A stretch of DNA of 48,847 bases from positions 1 to 48,847 of the forward strand of contig JAJQBK010000001.1 of assembly GCA_021203305.1 (NCBI GenBank). Direction: 5' to 3'. This DNA is from Lachnospiraceae bacterium (lineage in GTDB: Bacteria > Bacillota > Clostridia > Lachnospirales > Lachnospiraceae). Positions 26,294 through 38,200 of this stretch are shown one piece after another. How positions within the stretch are numbered: position 1 is the stretch's first letter; each line of letters starts with the position of its first letter. The translations under genes were made by a program, and so were the position numbers. The notes beneath the pieces are model-generated. The model worked only from the letters and a program-made list of their open reading frames with translations. It was not told the origin of the DNA and did not search any database.

Positions 26294-26984
26294 AAGGATG
26301 CTGGCAGCATTGGTGGCGGCGCTTGGTTTGGTATCGTTTGCAAACCCTGTGACCGCTTTGGCGTATGTGGAAGAGACGGATGAAACGGTTCTGGAAGAAA
26401 CCTTTGTGGAGGAAACGGAGACCGAAGCGACAGAGACGGACAGCTCTTTTTCCGTATCCGGGAACGGCGAGGTTTTAGACGACATTACCGACGACTCTAC
26501 CAAAGAGTTTTTCACCATTACGACGGAGAACGGCAATACCTATTTCCTTGTGATCGACCGCTCCAGTTCTACGGAAAATGTGTACATGCTCTCCATGATT
26601 GATGAGTATGACTTGCAGGATTTTCTGGAAGAGACGGAGAATACGGATACTACAACCACTTCCCAGGGAAGCGTAGTCCTGGAGGAACAGACGCAAAGTA
26701 CGGAAGAAGTGACGGAGACAGAAACTCCTTCAGTAACAGAAAATGAAGAGTCTTCCAACGGCATGTCGGCAGTCCTTATGGTGCTGGTTCTTGCGGCTGC
26801 GGCTGGCGGCGGTGCGTATTTCTATTTCAAGGTATATAAGCCGAAGCAGGAAGCGGACGCTTACGAGAGTGAGAACATGGAGATCGGTGACGGCCTGGAA
26901 ACCATCAATGAGGATGAAGCCGGATACGATGAGACTGACGGTGGAGACGACAATAGTTACGATGATGGATATGGAGAAGAGTAA
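26277..26984 (+). CDS. DUF4366-family membrane protein, 235 aa
   Basis: A signal or anchor segment (MLAALVAALGLVSFANPVTA, about 8-27) precedes a Thr/Glu-rich outside part with ITTENGNTYFLVIDRSSSTE, the core of the DUF4366 family. A second membrane helix (about 164-185) and an acidic Tyr/Asp-rich cytoplasmic tail follow. The ATG at 26277 lies inside the DUF4315 gene with GAGGAT upstream; a longer frame from 26160 is not needed. It is probably a surface or channel-associated conjugation protein. Confidence 0.82.
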   Translation: MGTKIKRMLAALVAALGLVSFANPVTALAYVEETDETVLEETFVEETETEATETDSSFSVSGNGEVLDDITDDSTKEFFTITTENGNTYFLVIDRSSSTENVYMLSMIDEYDLQDFLEETENTDTTTTSQGSVVLEEQTQSTEEVTETETPSVTENEESSNGMSAVLMVLVLAAAAGGGAYFYFKVYKPKQEADAYESENMEIGDGLETINEDEAGYDETDGGDDNSYDDGYGEE

Positions 26985-27004
26985 CAGAAATTATTTTAAT
27001 CAGA

Positions 27005-27040
27005 GGGACAGCCGAAAAGAATGCGGCTGTCCCCGCTTTT
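27005..27040 (+). terminator. Hairpin with short T tract before topB
   Basis: GGGACAGCCG (27005-27014) pairs perfectly with CGGCTGTCCC (27024-27033); CGCTTTT follows. The topB ribosome site AAGGAGGAG begins within a few bases, so this could be an attenuator as well as a terminator. Confidence 0.6.
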
Positions 27041-27056
27041 CAAGGAGGAGTTCAAG

Positions 27057-29198
27057 ATGATATTAGTGATTGCAGAAAAACCGAGTGTAGCAAAAAGCAT
27101 TTCCAAAGTGATCGGCGCAAATACGCGCAAAGACGGCTATATGGAAGGGAACGGCTATCTTGTAAGCTGGTGCCTTGGCCATCTGGCTGAGTATGTGGAA
27201 CCGGATGCCTATGATGAAAAATATGGGAGGTGGAATTACGCTGATCTTCCGATCATTCCGGAACATTGGCGGTTGGCAGTCGCTCCGCAGAAGAAGGAGC
27301 AGTTTGAGGTCCTTTCGGGGCTTTTAAATCGCCCCGATGTTTCGTGCGCCGTAAACGGCTGCGATGCCGGGCGGGAGGGTGAATCCATTTTCAGAAGGGT
27401 GTATCAGCTCTCCGGGAGCCGTGTCCCGATCAAGCGCCTCTGGATTTCTTCTATGGAGGACAGCGCGATTTTAGACGGTTTTGCGAATCTGAAGGACGGC
27501 AGAGAGTATGAAAACCTGTACCAGAGCGCAGAGTGCAGGGCGATGGCGGACTGGCTGGTCGGTATGAACGCGACAAGGGCATATACGACTGTGTATTATA
27601 AGCGTCTGGTCGTGGGGCGTGTGCAGACACCGACGCTGGCGCTTTTGGTAGATCGGCAGGAGAAAATTGATGGTTTTGTAAAGACACCGTATTACAAGGT
27701 GTCTTTGACCGGTGGTGGTCTCACAGTCACATCAGAAGATATTCCGGCAGAAACGGATGCCGATGAGCTTGTAAATCTCTGCCAGGGGAAGAACGCGGAA
27801 GTCACCAGAGTAAAAAGAGTGCGGAAGCAGACCGCGCCGCCGAAGCTCTATGACCTGACTACCCTGCAGAGGGAAGCCAACCGCTTTTATGGATACACGG
27901 CGCAGGAGACGCTGGATACGCTGCAGGAACTCTATGAGATGAAACTGGTGACTTATCCGAGGACGGACAGCCAGTACATCACCGATGACATGGAGGATAC
28001 GGTAAGAGAATTGCTTTTTGACCTTACTGAAATTACACCGATTATAAATGGTGTTTCGGTTGGGGACAACGTGAAGCGGCTCATCAATAACGCGAAAGTC
28101 TCTGACCACCATGCACTGCTTCCTACAAAAGAAGCGGCAAAGAGCGATTTAAGTGAGTTGAGTGAGTGTCAGTTGAATATTCTTTCTCTGGTAGCGGTTC
28201 GCCTGGCGCAGGCAGTTTCCCCGGAATATGTCTATGAAGAAACACAGATCGAAGTCATGTGTGAAGGGCATCTTTTCAAGGCAAAAGGAAAAAAGACAGT
28301 GGAGGATGGCTTCAAAGCAGTGGAGACGGTACTTCGCATTTCTCTGAAAAAGCGTGCAGCAAATACTGTGGAAAAGGAAGATACTGCGGAGGATGCTGTG
28401 TTTACTGTGCAGTTTTCCGAGGGCGATGTGATACCGTCTGTTGAAGTCAAAAAGTCGCAGCATTTCACTTCCCCTCCGAAACTTTACAGCGAAGATACGC
28501 TTCTTTCTTCTATGGAAACGGCGGGAAATAAGGAGTTTGACGCAGATACGGAGAAGAAAGGGCTTGGCACCCCGGCAACCAGAGCAAGCATCATAGAAAA
28601 GCTGGTTCACTCCGGCTATGCCACGAGAAAGGGCAGGCAGATTGTACCTACAAAGGACGGTATGGAGTTGATCGCGCTTTTACCGGATTATCTGAAATCT
28701 GCAAGCATGACTGCAGAGTGGGAGAACCGCCTGTTATCTATTGAGCGCGGAGAGACAGCCCCGGAGGACTTCATGCAGGGAATCAGGGGACTTTTAACCA
28801 TGATGCTAAACGGCTGTGACCAGATACCGGAGGAAGAGCGCAGACGCTTTGATGAGCGTGTCCGTATCGGTAATTGCCCCATCTGTGGCAAGCCAGTATA
28901 TGAGAGCAGAACAAATTTTTACTGTTCTGATAAATCCTGCCGTTTTGCGCTGTGGAAAGAGAATCGCTATCTTGCCAGTATGAGAAAGACCGTTGACGCA
29001 AAGATGGCTTCTGACCTTCTGAAAAATGGGAAAACCCATGTGAAGGATTTTTATTCCGCAAAGAAGGACAGCACATTTGAAGCCGATCTTTTGATGAAAG
29101 TGGAGGATGGACGCACAGTGTTTAGTCTGTCCTTCCCGAAAAACGACGGGAACAGAGGAAAACATAAAAGTACCGGAAAGAAAAAATACAGCCGGTGA
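27057..29198 (+). CDS. topB: Type IA DNA topoisomerase III, 713 aa
   Basis: A Toprim domain opens the protein (MILVIAEKPSVAKSISKVIG, later NGCDAGREGE). The active-site Tyr is Y300 in VTYPRTDSQYI, and GTPATRASIIEKL follows. A C-terminal zinc ribbon has CPICG and CSDKSC, and the tail is basic. Conjugative elements use it to resolve single-strand crossings during transfer or replication. AAGGAGG precedes the ATG at 27057. It opens the DNA-processing block. Confidence 0.95.
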   Translation: MILVIAEKPSVAKSISKVIGANTRKDGYMEGNGYLVSWCLGHLAEYVEPDAYDEKYGRWNYADLPIIPEHWRLAVAPQKKEQFEVLSGLLNRPDVSCAVNGCDAGREGESIFRRVYQLSGSRVPIKRLWISSMEDSAILDGFANLKDGREYENLYQSAECRAMADWLVGMNATRAYTTVYYKRLVVGRVQTPTLALLVDRQEKIDGFVKTPYYKVSLTGGGLTVTSEDIPAETDADELVNLCQGKNAEVTRVKRVRKQTAPPKLYDLTTLQREANRFYGYTAQETLDTLQELYEMKLVTYPRTDSQYITDDMEDTVRELLFDLTEITPIINGVSVGDNVKRLINNAKVSDHHALLPTKEAAKSDLSELSECQLNILSLVAVRLAQAVSPEYVYEETQIEVMCEGHLFKAKGKKTVEDGFKAVETVLRISLKKRAANTVEKEDTAEDAVFTVQFSEGDVIPSVEVKKSQHFTSPPKLYSEDTLLSSMETAGNKEFDADTEKKGLGTPATRASIIEKLVHSGYATRKGRQIVPTKDGMELIALLPDYLKSASMTAEWENRLLSIERGETAPEDFMQGIRGLLTMMLNGCDQIPEEERRRFDERVRIGNCPICGKPVYESRTNFYCSDKSCRFALWKENRYLASMRKTVDAKMASDLLKNGKTHVKDFYSAKKDSTFEADLLMKVEDGRTVFSLSFPKNDGNRGKHKSTGKKKYSR

Positions 29199-29206
29199 CA
29201 TGCGAC

Positions 29207-29232
29207 GGGGCGGCGGAAGAATCTGCCGCCCC
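29207..29232 (+). promoter_or_regulatory. 8-bp GC hairpin before the giant helicase gene
   Basis: GGGGCGGC and GCCGCCCC pair perfectly around a 10-base loop, ending 21 bases before the start codon. With no T run it is more likely an RNA stability or processing element than a terminator. Confidence 0.5.
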
Positions 29233-29253
29233 ATACAAGAATAGGAGGCTTCT

Positions 29254-32200
29254 ATGGCAAAAATCAATGACATCCGGCGGCTGGCGGAGGAACACGCACA
29301 GGAAGTGAGCCGTTCGCCAAGGGACTGGATGGGATACCTAGACACAGCAGCAAGGCTTTATCGCTATTCGTTTCAGGACAATCTGCTGATCCATGCGCAG
29401 AGGCCAGGTGCGACAGCGTGTGCGGAACTGGAGCTGTGGAATGAAAAAATGAGGCGATGGGTGAACCGCGGGGCGAAGGGCATCGCGCTTCTTGACAATA
29501 CCGGACCGAGGGAAAGGCTCCGGTATGTGTTTGATATTTCCGATACTCATCCGGTGAGCGGAGCCAGGGATGTGTTCCTGTGGCAGCTGACATCGGAGTG
29601 CCATGATGATCTGCTTGCCCACTTGACCGATGCTTATGGGCTGGAACCGGAAAGTGTGGCGACCATAATGGATGCCTTGCTTGCGGTGGCAAGGGTGCAG
29701 GTGGAGGAAAATCTGGAGGAAGCAATCTACGGTATCTCGAATGAAACTGAGGGAACTTTCCTTGAGGGACTGGACGAAGATACGATCCGGGTGGAATACC
29801 GGGAAATACTGACCAACAGCATCTTTTATACCCTGGCGCGACGCTGCGGGCTTGACCCGATGGAATATTTGGAGGAAGAGGACTTCACGGGAATCACAGA
29901 ATATAATAAACTTTCGGTACTGGCATTTGTGGGCAATGCGACCAGTATGCTCTGTGAGCCAGTGCTGAGGGACATCGGAGCTACGCTGAAAGAAATTTAT
30001 CGAGAAAATTTGACCAGACAGCTTGAAAACTCCGTTGACAGCTTGTATAATGCAGACAGACAATTTAACACTTTAAAGCGCGAAATCACAGATAAAAGGC
30101 AGAGCGCGCAAATTGAAGGAGGAAATGAGCATGGAACTGACTTATCATCGCAAGGGGGACTATCTGTTCCCGAACCTGACAGTGACGGAGGAAGAGCCGG
30201 CAGTGATCGGCAAGTATGGGATGCTTCGCAAGACTTATCTGAGGGAGAATCACCCGAACTGGTATCAGAGCATGACACTGACCGGGAAACTGAACCGGCA
30301 CCTGGCGGAGATCGAGAAAGCGGCTCAGGAGAGGATGGAAACCCTGATGCCGCAGTTACTTCAGAAATACCCGGCACCCGACAAGGCGAAAGATCAGCTG
30401 GCATGGGCGGCGCATATGAACAGCCTGACGGCGATGGCGGACGAGACCATCTTGACGGAATTGGTGTACAGCTAATCGAAGAGATAACTGAACAGGATTT
30501 GAATGAAGCAGAGGAAGAAATCGCCTCTGCTTTATCTTTGCCCGAACTGCCTACTGTGAATGAGCAGAAACGGGCGATTGAGGAACGACAGGCTGCACAG
30601 TATGCTGGAGAAATAGCGATTCCTGCAGATGTAGTGGATGAGATACTTCGGCAGGGCAGCAACCGGAACCGCGGACAACTGCGCCTGATATATAATTTTA
30701 TGTCAGAAAAGACTCCGGAGGAATATACGGAGTTTGTGAAACAGGAGTACCGAACCGGCGGCAGAGGAATAAAGATCGACGGGCAGGAATATTCCGCCTG
30801 GTGGGATGAGCTGGGGATGCAGATTGCGGTCGGGCATACGGTGAATGACCGGGTTTTGGATAAGGCTTTTCTTTCATGGGAAGATGTCACTGGCAGGATT
30901 CAGCAGTTGCTGGCGCAGGGGGAATACGCCCCACAGGTTGTCCTGGATGCGGCACGGCAGAACGCGGTAACAGAACATGCACAAGCGCTTGCATATATGG
31001 AGCGTGACCTTGCAGAGGGCGTGTCAGAGTTGGTCTTTGAGGACACATCCGTTTTCCGTGGCGGGTTCCCGGATGTGGTGGAACGCCTGTCAGGGCTTTT
31101 AGAACAGCCGGGATTTCTCTCAGATTTGAATGAGCGCCTGGAGGGGCTTGCTATTGCCTATGAGGAAGAACCAGAGCTTATGCGGTTTAAAACGTATCGG
31201 CCTGACAAGATGGCGGCGCAGTTTCAGCAGTTTGCGAAAGAAGTGGTTCTGTACCAGGCAAGGGATGGTTTTGCCTGGAAGGAGCATGGATATTTTATCA
31301 CACAGGATGAAATTGACGCATTTCTTTCCAGAGGCGGCGATTTTGAAAATGGGCGGCTCAGTACCTATGCCTATTTTATCGCAGACCATACGGATGCGGA
31401 GAAAACGGATTTCATCAAGGAACGCTATGGAACAGGAGGAAGCAGCCATGCCTTATCAGGTGCGGACGATTCCCATGCTGACTATTCTGCGAAGGGGCTG
31501 ACGCTTGCCCGCGGCTCTTATGGGGAGCCATACGCAAGCACTTTTTTAACCTGGACAAAGGTAGCACAGCGGGTGAATCACCTGATCCGGATGGAACAGT
31601 TTTTAAAACCGGAAGATTATTCCCGGATGCCTGAATATGAGCGCGCTCAGATGGCAAGAAGTGTAATCGCTTTCTATGGAAGACTGCCGGAAGATATTAA
31701 GCGCCCCTTTAATGAGGATTTCTTCGGAGAGGACGCAAGGAAAGAGCTGTCCGCGATTCTGGAAGACCCGGAACGGGCAGAAGGTTTGCTGGCAGAGATG
31801 GATGGCGTGCTGGCGGCGCTTCCGCTTGACTTCGACCGATACGAGGAACGCGCCCAGATTTTATCTGATCTTCATCAGTATGTGGACGGCACTTATACCA
31901 TTTTCCCGGAAAAGAAGCAGGAAGTGGAGCATACGCCTGTTACCGGAAGGCAGATGAGCCTGTTTGATTATCTGGGGATGGGAGATATGCAGTCGGAGAC
32001 AGATGAGGAACCGGAGTTATCGGAAGAGCAGACAGAGCCGGAGACAGTCGTGGAGCCTGACGTAGATACCGAACCTGAGAATCAGGAGGAGGCAGAAACA
32101 CAGACCGAACCAGGCGTTCATGAAGACGAAGAAGCGGTAACCGAGGCGGAGTCAGAGTTTAAGGTGCTGGAAAGTGGAAATCCGGAGATTGTCGCTCGTT

Positions 32201-35200
32201 TTCAGTCCACAGTCGCTATGCAGGACGGCTATGTAGAAGACATCGCTATTTTGCAATATCCAAGCGGCAATTTCTTTAACCATTATGGATATGACGAAGA
32301 AGGAGGAATAGGCGCAGCAATAGCAGGGCCTTTTGATACGCTTGAGGATGCAAGACAGACGGTGCTTGCCCACCGCTCTGACGCGCAGGAAATTGAAGTG
32401 CAGCAGATGGAACTTCCTTCTGCTGAGACACAGGAGACAGAGCAGCCTGTTAGAACAAATGAGCCGCAGCCTATGTCCCAAAAGGCTTATGAGGAATATC
32501 TTTCAATTAAAGAACGCTATCCTGACACGCTTGTTGGATTTGAAACAGAAGGTCACTATGAGTTTTTCGGAGACGATGCCCGTATGGTATCGGACATCCT
32601 TGGCTCAAAGCTGTTGGATAAGCCTTTAGAGGGTGAAGAAAGCGTCGTGGTGAGTGGTTTTCCGTCCGGTCAGTGGGTTTACTATTCCAAAAAGTTGTGG
32701 AGCCAGGGAGAGAATGTTTATCTATCCGGTGAACAGGAAGACGGTATACACGTCACAGTGAAATACCTGAGTGGCAGGGATTATCTTCCCATTGACGCCA
32801 CTATCCATATTGACGGCAGGGAGTTCCGCATTGGCTGCGTGGACTATAACCGGGGAATGGTCAGTCTGCAGGATATGACGATGGCGAAGGAGGCGCGGTA
32901 TCCGATTTTCAGGAATGAGCCGACGGATTATGTGCGCTCCCTTTATGAAGAGGAAGAGCCGCAGTATGACTTTGCTACGGAAGAAACGGTATTTATTGCA
33001 ATCCAACGCTCCATGTACGAGTATGACGATTTCTCCGGGGAACAGATGGATGTGATTTATGCAGCTGCTGAACAGGGGCTGAACCTGAGACCCTTACTGA
33101 ACCCTGAGTTTTCTCCTGCACAGATGCAGCTGATTGTAGATGTAGAAGCAAGAATTGCTGCAGGAGAAAAAGTTGCGTATGATGGTGCGATGCTTCCGCT
33201 GTCCGGCCATGTAATGACACCGGAAGAGATCAACGCGGCGCGGAGGGAATACCATCTGCCACTGGATTTCTTTGAAAGTAACACGGAGGAACTTGGACAG
33301 GAACCGGAAACCGATGATATTGCAGAACAGGAAACAAATGAGCCGGGAACCGGAAGAACAAATGCAGGAGCATCTGGACGGACAGCACCGGTTTCTCCTA
33401 AACAGGAACGGATTAACTTCCATATCACAGACGATGACTTGGGCGCAGGAGGACCGAAAACAAAGTTTCGGGCGAACATTGACGCGATCCGGCTTTTAAA
33501 GGAACTGGAGGCAGAGAACCGACTGGCAACCGCCGAAGAGCAGGAAGTACTTTCCCGTTTTGTTGGCTGGGGCGGTATCCCGCAGGCGTTTGACCCACAA
33601 AATGAATCCTGGGCGTCTGAATATGCTGAGGTGAGAGAACTGTTGACTCCGGAGGAATACCGGGAGGCGCGCGCATCCACGCTGAATGCTTTTTATACTT
33701 CCCCGACTGTGATTAAGGCAATGTACTCTGCCCTTGAAAACATGGGGCTGCGCTCTGGGAATGTATTAGAGCCGTCGTGCGGTGTCGGAAATTTCATGGG
33801 GCTTGTGCCGGAGAGCATGGATGGACTGAAAATGTACGGTGTAGAGCTGGACAGCATCTCCGGCAGGATTGCAGGGCAGTTATATCAGAAAAATAAGATT
33901 GCTGTGCAGGGCTTTGAAACGATGGACTTTCCGGAAAGTTTTTTCGACTGTACCATCGGTAATGTTCCCTTTGGGGAGTACAAGCTGGTTGACCCGAAAT
34001 ATGACCGACACAACTTCCTGATCCATGATTATTTTATTGCAAAGAGCCTTGACTTGGTACGTCCGGGCGGTGTGGTGGCTGTCGTCACTTCATCCGGGAC
34101 GATGGATAAGCAAAATGAGTCCGTGCGCCGTTATCTGGCGAACCGGGCTGACCTGTTAGGTGCTATTCGTCTCCCCAACAATGCTTTTCTGAGGAACGCT
34201 AACACGGGCGTGGTGGCGGACATCCTGTTTTTCCAGAAGCGTGACCGTGCGGCTTTAGAAGAGCCGGAATGGGTGCATCTTGGAAAGACACCGGAAGGTT
34301 ATACAGTCAACTCCTACTTCGCAGAGCATCCGGAGATGGTGCTTGGTGAGTTCACAACGGAGAGTACCCAATACGGCAAGCAGGAAACGACAGTGAGACC
34401 GATTGATGGTGCTGTGCTTTCGGAGCAACTCAAAGAAGCAGTTTCCCATATCCGTGGTACAATCACAGAGCCAGAACTGAACGATTCTGAACTGGATGAT
34501 GTGGATACATCTATCCCTGCAGACCCGACGGTGAAGAATTTCAGCTTTGCCAACGTGGACGGTCATGTTTATTACCGGGAAAGCTCCAGGATGAATCTGA
34601 TGGAGCTGCCAAAAGCAACGACGGAGCGAATCCTGGGGATGATTGAAATCCGGGATACTACACAAAAGTTGCTTTCCATGCAGATGGAGGATTGTAGTGA
34701 TCTAGAGTTGTCCGCGATGCAGGAGAAGCTGAACCGCCAGTATGACGCATTTACGACGCAGTACGGGCTAATCAGCAATAACGCCAACCGCAGGGCATTT
34801 TCACAGGACAGCAGCTACTGCCTGCTGGCATCCCTGGAGCTGGTAGACGAGGATGGCAATCTGGAACGGAAAGCCGATATTTTCACCAAACGGACTATCC
34901 GCAGACCTGTTCCAGTGACGAGCGTGGATACGGCGAGTGAAGCGCTGGCGGTATCTATCGGGGAAAAAGCAAAAGTAGATGTGCCGTTTATGGCGCAGCT
35001 ATCAGGCAAGACTGAGGAAGAGGTCACAGAGGAGTTGGCCGGCGTTATCTTCAAAAACCCGCTGACAGAGCAGTGGGAAACCTCTGACGAATATCTGTCC
35101 GGGAATGTACGTGAAAAGCTCGCCGTAGCAAGGGAGTTCGCGGCGAACCATCCGGAATATGTGATCAATGCGGATTATCTGGATCGGGTGCAGCCAAAGG

Positions 35201-38200
35201 ATTTGGAGGCATCTGAAATCGAGGTGCGTCTCGGTGCCACCTGGATTAAACCGGAGTACATTCAGCAGTTCATGGAAGAGACCTTTCATACACCGTGGAG
35301 ACTGGCCGGGGATGTGATTGCTGTCCATTATGCCGCTGTCAGCGGTGCATGGGAAATCACGGGAAAGACCAGAGATTACGGGAATCCGCTTGTGACTGCC
35401 ACCTACGGTACGACACGGGCGAACGCTTACCGGCTGCTAGAGGACGCGCTGAATCTGCGGGACACAAAGATTTATGATACCGTCCGTGATGAAGAGGGCA
35501 GGGAACACCGGATCATCAATAAGAATGAGACGATGCTTGCACAACAGAAACAGGAGCTGATCAAGGCAGAGTTTAAGGAATGGATTTTCAGGGATATTGA
35601 CCGGCGTGAGGATTTATGCCAGACCTATAACACCCTGTTCAACAGCATCCGTCCGCGTGAGTACGATGGCTTCCATATCCAATTTGTTGGGATGACACCG
35701 GAAATCACGCTGATGCAGCACCAGAAAAATGCCGTAGCCCATATTCTTTATGGCAGGAATACCCTGTTAGCACACTGTGTCGGGGCTGGCAAGACCTTTC
35801 AAATGATCGCGGCGGGTATGGAAAGCAAGCGGCTTGGGCTTTCTCAGAAAAGCCTGTATGTGGTTCCAAACCATTTAACAGAGCAGTGGGGAAGCGATTT
35901 CCTGCGGCTCTATCCGGGAGCCAACGTGCTTGTGGCGACGAAGAAAGATTTTGAGCCTGCCAACCGGAAGAAGTTCTGCTCAAGGATTGCAACAGGCAAT
36001 TATGATGCTATTATCATTGGCCACAGTCAGTTTGAGCGGATTCCCTTATCGAGGGAACGGCAGATCGCGGCGATTGAGAAACAGATCGACGACATAACAG
36101 ATGCCATTGAGGATGCAAAAGGGGAAGAAGGTTCCCGTCTTACCGTCAAGCAGATGGAAAAGACAAGAAAGACGCTTGAAACAAGGCTGGAGCGGCTGAA
36201 TAACCAGTCAAGAAAAGATGATGTTGTCACATTTGAACAACTTGGAGTAGACAGATTGTTTGTGGATGAATCACATAACTATAAGAATCTTTTCCTGTAC
36301 ACCAAGATGAGGAATGTAGCGGGTATTTCACAGACGGACGCGCAAAAAAGTTCGGATATGTTTATGAAGTGCCAATACCTTGATGAGATTACGGGTGGCC
36401 GGGGCGTGACATTTGCTACGGGAACACCCGTCTCGAACAGTATGGTCGAGCTGTACACTATTATGAGATATTTACAATATGACACACTGCAAAAGATGGG
36501 TCTGGGACACTTCGATTCCTGGGCGGCATCCTTTGGGGAAACGGTGACAGCCATAGAGCTTGCACCAGAAGGAACGGGCTACCGTGCAAAAACGCGGTTC
36601 GCCCGTTTTTATAATCTTCCGGAATTAATCTCCCTGTTTAAAGAGAGCGCGGATGTACAGACAGCGGATATGCTGAACCTCCCTGTGCCGGAGGCGGAGT
36701 ATGTCAATGTGGCGTTAAAGCCGAGTGAAATTCAAAAAGAAATGGTCAGCAGTTTTGCAGACCGTGCGGAAAAGGTACGCGGCGGCAGCGTGGATTCTAG
36801 AGTTGACAACATGCTTAAAATCACCAACGACGGCAGGAAGTGCGCCCTGGATCAGCGGCTTATCAACGATATGCTGCCGGACGACCCAAACAGCAAGGTG
36901 AACTGCTGTGTGGAGAACGCTTTTACGATCTGGAAAGATACGGCGGCAGACCGTTCGACCCAGTTAATTTTCTGTGACCTGTCTACACCAAAAGCGGACG
37001 GAAGCTTCAATGTCTATGATGATGTTCGTGAAAAACTGGTGGAGAGAGGTATTCCAAAGGAAGAAATCGCCTTTATTCATGAAGCGGCGACGGAGACGAA
37101 GAAAGCAGAATTATTTGCAAAGGTTCGCTCCGGTCAGGTGCGTATCCTGCTCGGCTCTACCGCAAAACTCGGCGCAGGCACGAACATTCAGGACAGGCTC
37201 ATTGCCCTGCACCATTTGGATTGCCCGTGGAAACCTTCTGACCTGGAACAGCAGGAAGGAAGAATCCTCCGTCAGGGCAACCAGAACAACAAGGTGAAAA
37301 TCTTCCGGTATGTCACCGAAGGGACATTCGATGCGTACATGTGGCAGCTTCTGGAGAATAAGCAGAAGTTCATATCGCAGATCATGACTTCAAAGTCGCC
37401 TGTGCGCTCTGCGGAGGATGTAGATGATACGGCTCTTTCTTATGCAGAGATTAAGGCCCTTGCAACTGGCAACCCGTATATTAAGCAGAAGATGGACTTG
37501 GATATCCAGGTGAGCAAGCTGAAACTTTTAAAGGCAAGCCATACAAGTCAGATCTATCGGTTGGAATCCGATATTGCCAAGCGGTATCCGATGGAGATTG
37601 CGGCTACAAAAGAGCGGATTGCGGGGCTGAAATCAGATTTGGCGGCGGCAAAACCGATTCTGGAACAGGACAAAGACCATTTCCAGATGGTGGTTGGCGG
37701 CAAAAACTATACTGACCGAAAGGAAGCAGGACTTGCGATTATAGCGGCCTGTGCCGGGTTGAAAGCAGTCAATACGTCCGGACAGATCGGGGAGTACCAG
37801 GGCTTTGCCATGACAGCAAGCTTTGATTCCTTCAATCAGAAGTATATGCTGACAATTAAACGCCAGTGCAGCTATACGATTGAAGTGGGCAAAGATGCGC
37901 TCGGCAATATCCAACGTATCAATAATGCTCTTGCCGGCATTGAAAAGAAGCTGCCGGAAGCGGAGACAAAACTGGAGACTTTGCAAAGCCAGCTGGCAAC
38001 GGCAAAAGAAGAGGTAGCGAAGCCTTTCCCACAGGCGGCAGAACTGGAGGAAAAGTCGGCACGGCTGGCTGAACTGAATGCCATGCTTAATATGGACAGC
38101 AAGGTCAGTAATGACGTGATTGGATTGGATGAGGAAGATCAATCCGGGCAGCCAGAAGAGGCCGTTGCGGATAAACCCCAGGTAGTGCCTACATTTGCTA

